Shown here piece by piece: positions 50,732-59,409 of a stretch of DNA of 61,404 nt. The position numbers were made by a program, and so were the translations under genes. Within the stretch, counting starts at the first letter, position 1. Each line of letters begins with the position of its first letter. The stretch is from NCBI GenBank assembly GCA_963708725.1, contig CAVPTL010000015.1, forward strand, positions 1 to 61,404, given 5' to 3'. This DNA comes from CAVPTL01 sp963708725. GTDB lineage: Bacteria; Actinomycetota; Thermoleophilia; Gaiellales; JAICJC01. The notes under the pieces were generated by a model. The model searched no databases. It had not been told where the DNA came from and worked only from the letters and a program-made list of their open reading frames with translations.

Positions 50732-51610
50732 GTGCTCCGATGTGCCCGTTTTGCCGCAGTGGTTCTTACAGGAATGGTGCTGCTGTCCGTGCTCGCACCA
50801 TCCGCGATGGCCATGCCCCGGCTGCGCCACGTGTGGGTGGTCGTGCTCGAGAATCACAGCACCGGCGACATTCTGGGGAACCGCCAGGCCCCATTCCTGA
50901 ACCGGCTCGCGCACCGCCACGGGGTGGCCACGCGCTACTACTCGCTCCGGCACCCGAGCCTGCCGAACTATCTGGCGCTGATCTCCGGATCGACCAAGGG
51001 CTGCGCGTCGGACTCGTGCCGGCGGGGGTATTCGGGCCCGACGCTTGCGCGCCAGTTCATGCGACATCACCTCGCCTGGCGCGGCTACTACCAGGGCCTC
51101 CCCAGCGCCGGGTACACCGGCGGCGACCACGGCACCTACGTGCGGCATCACAACCCGTTTGCGTACTTCAACAGCGTCACGCGCTCACACAAGGCTCGCC
51201 GTAACATGCGCCGGTTCGTCGACTTCCCCCGCAGCCTGCGCCGGCCCCCGGCGTTCAGCCTGGTGATCCCCGACGATGGTCACAACATGCACACCGGCAG
51301 CGTGCGTGCGTCGGATCGATTCCTCCGATACTGGATCGGGCGGATCATGCGATCACGCGGCTTCCATCACCGCGGAGCGATCTTCATCACCTTCGACGAG
51401 GGCGGGGGCGGCGACTCCAGCGGCTGCTGCTTTCGCAGCGTCAAGGGCGGCCGCACCCCGCTGATCGTCGTCACCCCGCACCATCGCCCGGTGCGAATGG
51501 GACAGCCACGATCGGCCTACTCCCTGCTTCGCACGATCGAGAACGGCTTTCGCTTCGATCCGCTTGGTGGAGCCGCCCGGGTGCGAGCGCTCAACCAGTT
51601 CTGGCGATAA
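50732..51610 (+). CDS. Secreted phosphoesterase (AcpA/phospholipase C-type, PF04185-like)
   Basis: A 292-residue exported hydrolase with a signal peptide (about 1-27, cleavage near SAMA). Family marks: VWVVVLENHSTGDI (metal ligands E and N), SLPNYLALISGSTKGC (nucleophile region), and FITFDEGGGGDSSGC with VVTPHHRP late. It is shorter than many members, and acts on phosphate esters outside the cell. The start is GTG 50732. Its TAA stop lies in the stem of a hairpin shared with the convergent gene. Confidence 0.88.
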   Translation: MLRCARFAAVVLTGMVLLSVLAPSAMAMPRLRHVWVVVLENHSTGDILGNRQAPFLNRLAHRHGVATRYYSLRHPSLPNYLALISGSTKGCASDSCRRGYSGPTLARQFMRHHLAWRGYYQGLPSAGYTGGDHGTYVRHHNPFAYFNSVTRSHKARRNMRRFVDFPRSLRRPPAFSLVIPDDGHNMHTGSVRASDRFLRYWIGRIMRSRGFHHRGAIFITFDEGGGGDSSGCCFRSVKGGRTPLIVVTPHHRPVRMGQPRSAYSLLRTIENGFRFDPLGGAARVRALNQFWR

Positions 51611-51626
51611 CGGCCGGCGTTATCGC
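51604..51626. terminator. Bidirectional hairpin containing both convergent stop codons
   Basis: GCGATAACG pairs with CGTTATCGC (9 bp, loop GCCGG). TAA for the plus-strand phosphoesterase (51608-51610) and TAA for the minus-strand gene (51620-51622) both lie in the stem. There is no T tract. Confidence 0.6.
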
Positions 51627-52177
51627 ATGATGAAGAAGGTGAATCGGGTGGCGCCGTTGGGCCCTTCGGTTGCGATCAGCTCGCCGCGTGCGTTCTTGTA
51701 GGCACCGGTGCCACCGACGATCGCCGCCTTGGTGGTGGACGACTGACCGAAGTTCGCAACCGCGACCACCGAGATCTGGCCCCCTGCGAGCAATGCCACC
51801 CCGGTCACGAGCAGCTTTCCCGTGAATCCGTTGGGGTTCGAGCTCGGCGCAACCTGTGTTGCCACCTCGCTCGCCTGGAACGTCCCGGCTGTCTTCGCGC
51901 CCTTGTACAGCGTCGCCCAGATCGAGAGCTGATCGCCCTGACTCGGCCCTGAGGCGTTGATGTCGTTGTCGTTGACGACAAAGTTCCGCGCGTCGACGAT
52001 CAGCTTCTTCGTGCCTTTGACCGCCGGTGCCGCCGACGAGGTCAGCGTATTCGGGGCAAGCCCCCACGCCTCGACCTTGGGAGTGTTGGACGCGCCGCGT
52101 GCAGTGGCAACCATTCCACCGACGAGCGCGACGAGTGCGACGGCCAGCCCGGCCCGCACCAGTTGAGAGCTTCGCAT
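51620..52177 (-). CDS. Secreted allene-oxide-cyclase/dirigent-like barrel protein
   Basis: A 185-residue protein with a signal peptide (about 1-29, LAVALVALVGGMVATARGAS) and a beta-rich mature part. The segment AIVGGTGAYKNARGELIATE followed by TRFTFFIM is the hallmark of AOC/dirigent-like barrels, as is LSIWATLYKG near the middle. In plants such barrels bind or cyclise hydrophobic ligands; in bacteria the role is unknown. Confidence 0.72.
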   Translation of the reverse strand: MRSSQLVRAGLAVALVALVGGMVATARGASNTPKVEAWGLAPNTLTSSAAPAVKGTKKLIVDARNFVVNDNDINASGPSQGDQLSIWATLYKGAKTAGTFQASEVATQVAPSSNPNGFTGKLLVTGVALLAGGQISVVAVANFGQSSTTKAAIVGGTGAYKNARGELIATEGPNGATRFTFFIMR

Positions 52178-52260
52178 GATTCCTCCATCTGTTGACGCCG
52201 GCCCACAGCGTCACCACTCGGACCCCTGGGTCTTCCCGTCCAGGGCGTATCCTCCTGCAT

Positions 52261-53844
52261 GTGTCGTCCGATACTCAGAGTGGGAGTGTCCGACTGGCGG
52301 AGCTGGTGGCCGCGCTTTCGCTGGGCATCGACCTTGGGTTCGGACAGCCCATGGAGCATGTGCTGCGGCAGTGCCTGATCGCTCTGCGGCTGGCCGAGCA
52401 GATCGGCCTTGACGAAGACGAACGAGCCGCGGTCTACTACACCGCGCTGCTCGTCAACGTCGGGTGTCACACCGACGCCCATGAACAGGCCAAGTGGTTT
52501 GGCGACGACATCGCGCTCAAGGCCACGAAGTTCCAGTACGAGCCGCGGAGCCTGCGAGCGGCGGCGGCCGGATTTGGACGGATAGGCTCGGGTCACCCGC
52601 CGATGCACCGGTTTGTCGTCGGACTCGAATTCGCGATCTCGGGGCGCCACGAGGTCGACGCCATGATCACTCACCACACGGCGATCGCACGCGTCCTGGG
52701 CGAGCAGCTGGGGCTGTCCCAACAGGTGCTCGACGGGCTCGGCGGCGCATATGAGTGGTGGAACGGGCGCGGGTGGCCGGGCGCGCTCGAGGGCGCCGAG
52801 GTACCGATTGGCTCGCGGCTTGCCCAGTTGGCGGAGTACGTCGAGGTCGCCCATCGGGTGGGCGGTGTGGACGCTGCCAAGGCGGTGGCACGCCGGCGTT
52901 GTGGCACGCAGTTCGATCCCGCCCTCGGCGAGCTGATGTACGCCCAGGCAGAGGTGATTTTGTCGGGCCTCGATTCCGTGGGTACATGGGAGGCTGTGAT
53001 CGACGCTGAGCCGGCGCTCGCGATCTCGCTGTCTCCACAGCAGTTCGACGCCGCGCTGCTGGCGATCGCAAACTTTGTCGACCTCAAGTCTCCCTACACA
53101 CTTGGACACGCTCGGGCCGTCGGCGATCTCGGTGCGATGGCGGCCCGGATGCTGGGGATGTCGGAGGCCGAGGTTGTGACCCTTCACCGGGCGGGATTCA
53201 TCCACGATCTTGGACGGCTCGGGATCTCAAACGCGATCTGGGATAAGCCCGGGCCGCTGGGCGCCGGTGAACGGGAGCGGGTACGCATGCATCCGTACCT
53301 CACCGAACGGATGCTCCACCACTCCGACGCGCTGCGGCAGCTGGGTGCGATCGCGATCCAGCACCGCGAGCGTCTCGACGGTTCGGGCTATCCCCACGGA
53401 CTGTCCGGGGCCTCGATCTCCCGATCGGCGAGGATCCTCGGCGCGGCAGATGCCTACCAGGCCATGCGCGAGCCGCGGCCCCACCGACCGCAGCGGTCAC
53501 CCGAGTACGCCGCGACCGAGTTGCGCGCCGATGCAGCGGCCGGCCGGCTCGACGGCGAAGTCGTCGAGGCGGTGCTGGGAGCCGCCGGCCACCGGGTCGT
53601 CCGGCGGCGTGAGGGCCCCGCGGGCCTGACCGTCCGTGAGGTGGAGGTGCTGCGCCTGGCCGCGCGCCGGCTCTCGAACAAGGAGATCGCACAGCGACTG
53701 GTGATCTCGCCCAAGACCGTCGGCAACCACATCGAACACATCTACGCGAAGATCGGCACATCCTCCCGCTCGGGAGCGAGCCTGTTTGCCATGGAACACG
53801 GGCTGCTCCCCGAAGAGGAGTTCGTCGCCATCGACCGCGTTTGA
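52261..53844 (+). CDS. HD-GYP-type phosphohydrolase fused to a LuxR-type HTH (paralogue 2)
   Basis: A 527-residue paralogue of 8082-9620 with the same order: degenerate HD-GYP-like region (about 1-240, WWNGRGWPGALEG remains), second HD-GYP domain (about 270-430) and LuxR HTH (about 455-515, LTVREVEVLRLAARRLSNKEI). The second domain has LGHARAVGDLG, GFIHDLGRLGISNAIWDKPG, MHPYLTERML and IQHRERLDGSGYPHGL. GYP is intact here, but HH is QH and the HDxGK Lys is Arg. The start is GTG 52261 by alignment with the paralogue; the frame is open to 52192. Confidence 0.85.
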   Translation: MSSDTQSGSVRLAELVAALSLGIDLGFGQPMEHVLRQCLIALRLAEQIGLDEDERAAVYYTALLVNVGCHTDAHEQAKWFGDDIALKATKFQYEPRSLRAAAAGFGRIGSGHPPMHRFVVGLEFAISGRHEVDAMITHHTAIARVLGEQLGLSQQVLDGLGGAYEWWNGRGWPGALEGAEVPIGSRLAQLAEYVEVAHRVGGVDAAKAVARRRCGTQFDPALGELMYAQAEVILSGLDSVGTWEAVIDAEPALAISLSPQQFDAALLAIANFVDLKSPYTLGHARAVGDLGAMAARMLGMSEAEVVTLHRAGFIHDLGRLGISNAIWDKPGPLGAGERERVRMHPYLTERMLHHSDALRQLGAIAIQHRERLDGSGYPHGLSGASISRSARILGAADAYQAMREPRPHRPQRSPEYAATELRADAAAGRLDGEVVEAVLGAAGHRVVRRREGPAGLTVREVEVLRLAARRLSNKEIAQRLVISPKTVGNHIEHIYAKIGTSSRSGASLFAMEHGLLPEEEFVAIDRV

Positions 53845-53863
53845 GCATCCGACGCATTCAAAG

Positions 53864-53880
53864 ATAGGGAAAAACCCCTC
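53864..53880. promoter_or_regulatory. Candidate operator upstream of the cupin gene
   Basis: ATAGGGAAAAACCCCTC is a GGG/CCC dyad in the 98-bp spacer between the second HD-GYP-LuxR gene and the cupin gene. It resembles the minus-strand sequence in the divergent spacer of paralogue 1 (9637-9657). Confidence 0.3.
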
Positions 53881-53942
53881 ATGCGACGGCGCCGCCGCGA
53901 ACCTATCTTGGAGCCACGTCAACCCTGAAGGAGGCGGTTCAG

Positions 53943-54317
53943 ATGCCAAAGGTTTCGATGCAGAGCGCCGCGCATGTCGATGACCATGGGGTGGTCGAGG
54001 ACAGGCATGAGGACATCGGTGGGTACACGGTGAACTTTGTCTCGTTTCGGCAGGACATCGACGGCACTCCGCTGATGCGGGGATTGCCCGACGATCGCTG
54101 TCCGTGCCCGCACTGGGGCTACGTGCTCAAAGGCCGGCTGACGTATCGCTTCGGCGACCACGATGAGGTGTTCGAGGCCGGAGACGCGTTCTACCTTCCG
54201 CCGGGCCACATCCCCCTCGCCGATGCCGGAAGCGAGCTGGTTCAGTTCAGTCCAGCCGACGAGTTGAAGGCCGTTGAGACGGTGATGACGCGAAACGCTG
54301 CAGCGATGAGCGCCTAG
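53943..54317 (+). CDS. Cupin-domain protein next to HD-GYP-LuxR paralogue 2
   Basis: A 124-residue single cupin: CPCPHWGYVLKGRLTYRFGDHDEVFEAGDAFYLPPGHIP carries the two motifs with a reduced set of His ligands. GAAGGAGG before ATG 53943 is a strong ribosome-binding site. No catalytic assignment is possible. Its position mirrors the cupin near paralogue 1. Confidence 0.83.
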   Translation: MPKVSMQSAAHVDDHGVVEDRHEDIGGYTVNFVSFRQDIDGTPLMRGLPDDRCPCPHWGYVLKGRLTYRFGDHDEVFEAGDAFYLPPGHIPLADAGSELVQFSPADELKAVETVMTRNAAAMSA

Positions 54318-54414
54318 CGACTGCCGCGGACGCTCGGCGTTTGCCGGCGTGGGTGCTTGGGGCATTGACCTGGTGCTGCGCATTGGGCGCCGCGATGTCC
54401 GAAGGAGCCGATCT

Positions 54415-54612
54415 GTGGGAGATTTGACCGTTTCGATGCCACCACCGAAGCCACATGGCGATCCGAAGCCACCGCCGGTGCCGGAGGAGCCGCTGCCGCC
54501 CGCCCCGCCGCATCCGAGCGAGCCCACACCAACGGCGCGACAGCGCGCTCAGCCACCTGCCCGGGACCTCTCGCACCCCCGTGGTTCACAGATCGAGCGC
54601 CAGGTCGACTGA
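54415..54612 (+). CDS. Possible Pro-rich small protein
   Basis: A 65-residue frame starting at GTG 54415, preceded at 7 nt by a very good GAAGGAG site. The product is strongly Pro-rich (MPPPKPHGDPKPPPVPEEPL and onward) with no known domain. It overlaps the end of the convergent MOSC-reductase gene by 27 nt. The ribosome-binding site argues for translation; composition alone could be chance in GC-rich DNA. Confidence 0.35.
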   Translation: MGDLTVSMPPPKPHGDPKPPPVPEEPLPPAPPHPSEPTPTARQRAQPPARDLSHPRGSQIERQVD

Positions 54613-56334
54613 GGGCCGCGAGCAACAAAGCAGGGCACTGCCCGCGGCTGGTGGTTCGACCGGGTCGGGGTCGTAGTCCACGGTGCCCGCGATCAGGCTC
54701 GTTTCGCAGCTGTGGCACACGCCGGTGCGGCACGACCAGCGGACCGGGACGTCGCAGGCCTCGGCGAGCTCGAGCAGGCTTCCGTAGCTGTCATTCCAGC
54801 TCACGGCCAGATCGCTGCGCGCAAACTGGATCGTGGGGCCGGATCCCTGCTTGCCGGACGGCGGGTGTGGCGTTCGCGTCGTCGTTGACACGATGCCGGG
54901 CGTCTGTCCGGGTGCAGGCCCAAAGAGTTCGGCGTGGATGCGTGAAGCGTCCAGGCCAACGACGACCAGGCCGGCGCTGACGTCGTCCATAAACGGCGTC
55001 GGCCCGCAGAGATATGCCTCAGCGTCTCGTGGGAGGCCAAGTTCACCGAGGAGTGAGCCTGTGAGACGGCCCCCGCTGTCGAAGTCCTCGCCCTGGCGGT
55101 CGTCTGGCGCCGGTTGGCTGTACCACACGTGCGAGCGACCCTTCGGCAACCGGTCGAGCAACCCGCGAGTCTCGACGGCGAAGGAGTGTTCCCGACCGTT
55201 GCGAGCGCTGTGCAGCCACCAGATCTCCCGATCGGAGTGCTCGTTTGCGAGGGCGTGAAGCATCGCGAGCACGGGGGTCGCGCCGATGCCGGCGCTGATC
55301 AGAAGCACGGGCGCGTCGGTGTGGTCGAGTATGAACGTGCCGCGAGGCGCTGCGACCTCGAGCTGGTCACGGGCGGCGAGATGGGTGTGGAGATAGCCGC
55401 TGGCCGCGCCGTGCGGTTCGCGCTTCACGGCGATGCGGTAATAGCCGCCGTCGGGCGGCCCGGAGAGGGAGTAGTTTCGAAGCACCGGCTTCTCGGAGTT
55501 CGCAGGGGGTACTCGGAGCGTGAGGTACTGGCCGGCACCCGGCGATGGCAGCCGCTCACCGCCAGGATCCTCCAGGCGAATGGAGATCACGGAGTCGCTC
55601 TCCCGTTCGACTTCGGTGACCGTCAACGACCGAAAGCCTGTCCAGGCGGGCGGTGGGCTGGCGGCGGCGAGTCCAGCGTTGCCGCCACCCGGCTGTCCCT
55701 CGAGCATGGCCCGAAACGAGCCTTGCCAGCCGGGGCTGAGCGCGGGGATGCGAAGCGCTCGCACGAGCTGCTGTCGAGGGTGGCCCGGGAGATAGAGGAG
55801 CGCGTCGGTCTCGGCGACCGTCATCTGTTCTGGGCCTGAGGCGAGACTGATGATCGCGTCTCCTGCCTGAACCTCACCCTCGCGAATGACACGAAAGTAG
55901 AAACCGGGCCGGTGGTGTGACACCAGTAACGCGGGTATGCGCGGGTCGCGCAGACGAATGCCGACGCGGTAGCACGTAACCCGCGGCTGCGTGACTTCGA
56001 ACACCGCCGTGCCGATCTGATAGCGGTCGCCGATGCAGACGTCATTGTCGGCGAGTCCTTCGATCGTAAAGTTCTCGCCAAACTGCCCGTAGACGAAGTC
56101 ATCGCGGCCGAGCTCACGCTCCCAATGGCGATACGAGTCGATCTGGTAGACGAAGACGGCGCGCTGCTCGCCTCCGTGTCCGGCGAGATCGCCCTGGCCA
56201 TCGCCGTCGATGTTGAGTTTCCGAACCCGGCATGGGCCGGTGACGGGCTGCTTGAAGACTCCCGTAAAAACCGTCTTGCCCTGCCAGGTCAGCTCCTTCG
56301 GCATGCCGACGTTGACAGAGAGAAGGGTGCCCAC
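54586..56334 (-). CDS. MOSC domain-ferredoxin reductase-[2Fe-2S] ferredoxin fusion
   Basis: A 582-residue three-part protein. A YiiM-like MOSC domain (about 1-220, DLAGHGGEQRAVFVYQ, QPRVTCYRVGIRL with the likely molybdenum-ligand Cys) is followed by an FAD/NAD(P)H reductase (about 235-475, RNYSLSGPPDGGYYRIAVK, VLLISAGIGATPVLAML, AYLCGPTPFMDD) and a plant-type ferredoxin (about 490-582, CRTGVCHSCETSLI and a later Cys). Electrons should flow NAD(P)H-FAD-[2Fe-2S]-molybdenum site; YiiM relatives reduce N-hydroxylated compounds. The start is GTG 56334, 2 nt after the upstream stop. Confidence 0.9.
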   Translation of the reverse strand: MGTLLSVNVGMPKELTWQGKTVFTGVFKQPVTGPCRVRKLNIDGDGQGDLAGHGGEQRAVFVYQIDSYRHWERELGRDDFVYGQFGENFTIEGLADNDVCIGDRYQIGTAVFEVTQPRVTCYRVGIRLRDPRIPALLVSHHRPGFYFRVIREGEVQAGDAIISLASGPEQMTVAETDALLYLPGHPRQQLVRALRIPALSPGWQGSFRAMLEGQPGGGNAGLAAASPPPAWTGFRSLTVTEVERESDSVISIRLEDPGGERLPSPGAGQYLTLRVPPANSEKPVLRNYSLSGPPDGGYYRIAVKREPHGAASGYLHTHLAARDQLEVAAPRGTFILDHTDAPVLLISAGIGATPVLAMLHALANEHSDREIWWLHSARNGREHSFAVETRGLLDRLPKGRSHVWYSQPAPDDRQGEDFDSGGRLTGSLLGELGLPRDAEAYLCGPTPFMDDVSAGLVVVGLDASRIHAELFGPAPGQTPGIVSTTTRTPHPPSGKQGSGPTIQFARSDLAVSWNDSYGSLLELAEACDVPVRWSCRTGVCHSCETSLIAGTVDYDPDPVEPPAAGSALLCCSRPSVDLALDL

Positions 56335-56336
56335 CG

Positions 56337-56969
56337 TTAGTACTCGCTCGGTACTCGTGGCCAGAGCGTGATCGCTTCTCGAGCGGCGGCTTGCAGAGGG
56401 GAGGCGTCGACCGACACGCGGGTCTCCTCAACGCCCAGCATCGGCCACTCACACACGAACGTGAGCTGCCCCTCGGGCGGTAGGGGCCACAACCAGTAGG
56501 AGTACTGCCACTCCCCTCCCCCGCCGCCTCCACCCGACGATGTCAGTACCCGGACCGCCGGCGGCGCATCCAGGTCGAGTGGCGGGCGGAACCGAACATC
56601 AGAATCCACGCTCGAGGCTGTGCTGCCGTCAGCACAGATCACTCCAAACCTCAAGAGCGAATCACTCAGCCCACCTCCGTCGACGAGCTGGCGACGTGAT
56701 CTGAACTCCATCTCCTGCGTCTCGTCCACGGTCTGCGTCGCCGATTCAGAACCGACGCGAATCACCAGCTTGAATGCGACGCCGACTGGATACACACTGG
56801 CCTCAACCACGGCGATCAGCAGCTCGGTCGTGTGGACCAGGATCGCCCTGAGGGCGATCGACGTGCCGAGCACGTTGGATGGGGGCCCGTCCCAATCGCG
56901 TGGCTCCCACAGACGACCGCGCTTCGGAGGCTCGGGTGGCGGCGGCGGTGGCTTGAAGAACGATCCCAC
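56337..56969 (-). CDS. Hypothetical protein upstream of the MOSC fusion
   Basis: A 210-residue protein of no recognised family. The N-terminus is Pro-rich (FFKPPPPPPEPPKRGR); the rest is beta-rich with WQYSYWLWPLPPEGQLTF and VCEWPMLGVEETRVSVDA, suggesting a beta-sandwich. No signal peptide is seen. It ends 2 nt before the MOSC fusion and is surely co-transcribed with it. Confidence 0.68.
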   Translation of the reverse strand: MGSFFKPPPPPPEPPKRGRLWEPRDWDGPPSNVLGTSIALRAILVHTTELLIAVVEASVYPVGVAFKLVIRVGSESATQTVDETQEMEFRSRRQLVDGGGLSDSLLRFGVICADGSTASSVDSDVRFRPPLDLDAPPAVRVLTSSGGGGGGGEWQYSYWLWPLPPEGQLTFVCEWPMLGVEETRVSVDASPLQAAAREAITLWPRVPSEY

Positions 56970-57082
56970 CGGCCGAGGATAGACCCACGGTCACCTGGGT
57001 GCACACGTGGACGTCGGCCGGCCGCGATCGCCCGTCCCCCGCGACTCAGATCACTTTCAGACCTTGAGGCTACCGTCGGGAG

Positions 57083-58270
57083 ATGGAACCAGCCGGCTCA
57101 ATCCGACGAGTTGATCGTCGTAGACCACGCCGCCATCGACGGCGGGCTCGTTGGTTGGCGGTGCTCATGGTCGTCGTGCTGATGACGCCTGCGATCTACT
57201 CCTACGTGACCACGATGATGCAGCCCTCGAGTCTCCCGCTGTGGCCTCGGAGCGTCGAGTGGCTGAGATCACACCATGGCAACTGGCTCGTCGACGAGGT
57301 CGAGCACTACTACTACACCTGGAAGACACCCGCCAAGGGCGGCCCACAGCTCACGAGCCTGCCGACCGTCGGCCTCGCTGACCCCCCGGCACTGTCGTCG
57401 CGCCAAAACCACCAGTCGGCGGCCTGGCCGCCCGCGCCTGTCCCACCGGTATTTGCCCACCCACTGCCCGGCGAAGGCGTGTGGAAAGGCACCGGGGCTC
57501 CTGTCCGTGGTGAGCCTCCGGTCGTCGTCACCACATTTCGCACCGAACGTGACTACCCGCGCATCGTCGCCTACGTCGCGCGATTTGACCACACGCGGAC
57601 GTCGATCGCCTGGTATCCCGGTCGGTACGAGCCGCCACACGCGCCTGTCCGCGGACCGATGTCGGTGCCCTACGCAGAACGCTGGCGCCTGCTCTCCACG
57701 TTCAACGGCGGCTTCATCTACACCGATGGGAACAATGGATCGTCGATCGGCGGGAGACAGTACGAGCCGCTCAAGGCCGGCCTGGCAACGCTCATCGCCT
57801 ACCGAAACGGTCGCGTCGACGTCACCGCCTGGCACGGTGGCCCGGTGGCAGGCCGCCAGATCGCATTCGCACGCCAGAGCTTGCCACTGATCATCAACCA
57901 CGGGCGTCTGAACCCGGCCTTGAACGACAGCTCTCAATGGGGCTACACCCTCGGAAACGCGGTGCGGGTGTGGCGCACCGGAGCCGGAATCGACCGCCAC
58001 GGCAACCTGATCTACGCGGCCGCCGACTACCAGACCGTGGAGACCCTGGCCAAAATCCTCCAACGCGCCGGCGCCGTGAGAGCCATGCAGCTCGACATCA
58101 ACCCCGAATGGCCAACACTGATCACCTACACCCACCACCATGGCCTCCACCCGACCAAGGTGGTGCCCAACTACCAACAGCCGGCCACGCGGTACCTCGT
58201 CCCCGACGACCGCGACTTCTTCACCGTCTACCTGCGAATGCCCGGACCGGTGACGGTGCCGTTCAACTAG
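57083..58270 (+). CDS. Membrane-anchored phosphodiester glycosidase-like (NAGPA-type) protein
   Basis: A 395-residue protein with an Arg-rich N-terminus, one anchor helix (about 24-45, WLAVLMVVVLMTPAIYS) and a long exported part. The C-terminal ~200 residues contain FNGGFIYTDGNNGSSIGG, a GLATLIAYRNGRVDV strand and AMQLDINPEWPTLITY, matching the fold of phosphodiester alpha-GlcNAcidase (NAGPA). It may cleave sugar-phosphodiester bonds in the envelope; the substrate is unknown. Confidence 0.75.
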   Translation: MEPAGSIRRVDRRRPRRHRRRARWLAVLMVVVLMTPAIYSYVTTMMQPSSLPLWPRSVEWLRSHHGNWLVDEVEHYYYTWKTPAKGGPQLTSLPTVGLADPPALSSRQNHQSAAWPPAPVPPVFAHPLPGEGVWKGTGAPVRGEPPVVVTTFRTERDYPRIVAYVARFDHTRTSIAWYPGRYEPPHAPVRGPMSVPYAERWRLLSTFNGGFIYTDGNNGSSIGGRQYEPLKAGLATLIAYRNGRVDVTAWHGGPVAGRQIAFARQSLPLIINHGRLNPALNDSSQWGYTLGNAVRVWRTGAGIDRHGNLIYAAADYQTVETLAKILQRAGAVRAMQLDINPEWPTLITYTHHHGLHPTKVVPNYQQPATRYLVPDDRDFFTVYLRMPGPVTVPFN

Positions 58271-58337
58271 CACGGGCTCGTTGCCGACCGCACCGACCAG
58301 TACCGTGACCCGCCGTGACGAACACCCCCCACCGGCC

Positions 58338-59330
58338 GTGATCCGCACCCGCTTCACAACCGCCTTCGGCATTGACGCTCCCGTCGTCTCGGCTCCCATT
58401 TCGGCCGCACCAGAACTCGCAGCGGCCGTGTCGAACGCGGGCGGACTGGGCCAGCTTCAAATCACCTGGCTCGACGATGCCGCGATACAGGCGGCAATCC
58501 GAGCGACAAGAAACCTGACCGACCGACCATTTGGCGTCAACCTCGTGCTGGACGAGCCGCGAGGCCACCAACTCGACGTCGCCCTGAACGAGGGAGTCGC
58601 TGTGGTGACCCTCTTCTGGGGAGACCCCGCCCCGTACGTCGAACAGATACACGCCGCAGGAGCCCTCGCCACGGTCACAGTCGCAAGCGCCGCAGAGGCC
58701 CGACACGCCGCCTCCGTCGGCATCGACGCGGTGGTCGCGCAGGGGTGGGAAGCCGGCGGCCACGTTTGGGGCGACGTCGCGACTCTGCCGCTCGTCCCAG
58801 CCGTACGCGCCGCGGTGGGATCCCTCCCCGTCCTTGCAGCCGGTGGTATCGCCGATGGACATGGGCTCGCCGCCGTTCTCGCACTCGGCGCCGACGGGGC
58901 GTGGATTGGCACCCGGCTCGTCGCCAGCCGGGAAGCTCCATTCGCCCGGGAGTACAAGATGCGAATCGTCGCCGCCAGTGAGACTGACGCGACCTACACC
59001 ACACTCTTTGATGTCGGCTGGCCCGACGCTCCGCATCGCGTGCTTCGCAACAGCACCGTGGCAGAGTGGGAAGCAGCCGGTCGCCCACCATCCGGGCACC
59101 GTCCCGGCGAAGGCGAGACCTTGGCGACCAGGCCCGACGGCAAACCGATCCGTCGATACAGCATCGAGGAGCCGAATATCGGAATGACCGGCAACCTCGA
59201 AGCGCTCGCGCTTTATGCCGGCCAGAGCGCGGGCCTGGTACCCGGCATCGAGCCCGCCGGAACAATCGTCCGCCGACTCGTCGAGCAAGCCGAAACCGTC
59301 ATCCGCGGACTCGCCTCGGCGACGCACTAG
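58338..59330 (+). CDS. Nitronate monooxygenase-like flavin enzyme
   Basis: A 330-residue FMN TIM barrel of the 2-nitropropane dioxygenase/NMO family. Seen: FGIDAPVVSAPISAAPELAAAV, RPFGVNLVLDEPR, VVAQGWEAGGHVWG (catalytic-type His) and AAGGIADGHGLAAVLALGADGAWIGTR (phosphate loop). The enzyme oxidises alkyl nitronates or acts as an NADH-quinone reductase. The start is GTG 58338 (VIRTRFTTAFG); an upstream in-frame start at 58281 is possible. Confidence 0.88.
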   Translation: MIRTRFTTAFGIDAPVVSAPISAAPELAAAVSNAGGLGQLQITWLDDAAIQAAIRATRNLTDRPFGVNLVLDEPRGHQLDVALNEGVAVVTLFWGDPAPYVEQIHAAGALATVTVASAAEARHAASVGIDAVVAQGWEAGGHVWGDVATLPLVPAVRAAVGSLPVLAAGGIADGHGLAAVLALGADGAWIGTRLVASREAPFAREYKMRIVAASETDATYTTLFDVGWPDAPHRVLRNSTVAEWEAAGRPPSGHRPGEGETLATRPDGKPIRRYSIEEPNIGMTGNLEALALYAGQSAGLVPGIEPAGTIVRRLVEQAETVIRGLASATH

Positions 59331-59409
59331 CCGACGGGGGCGTAGGACCTCTGAGCCTGCGAGACGGCTGACGTGTCCGGGCCTCCGACGAGCCTTGTGG
59401 TTGTCGAAG

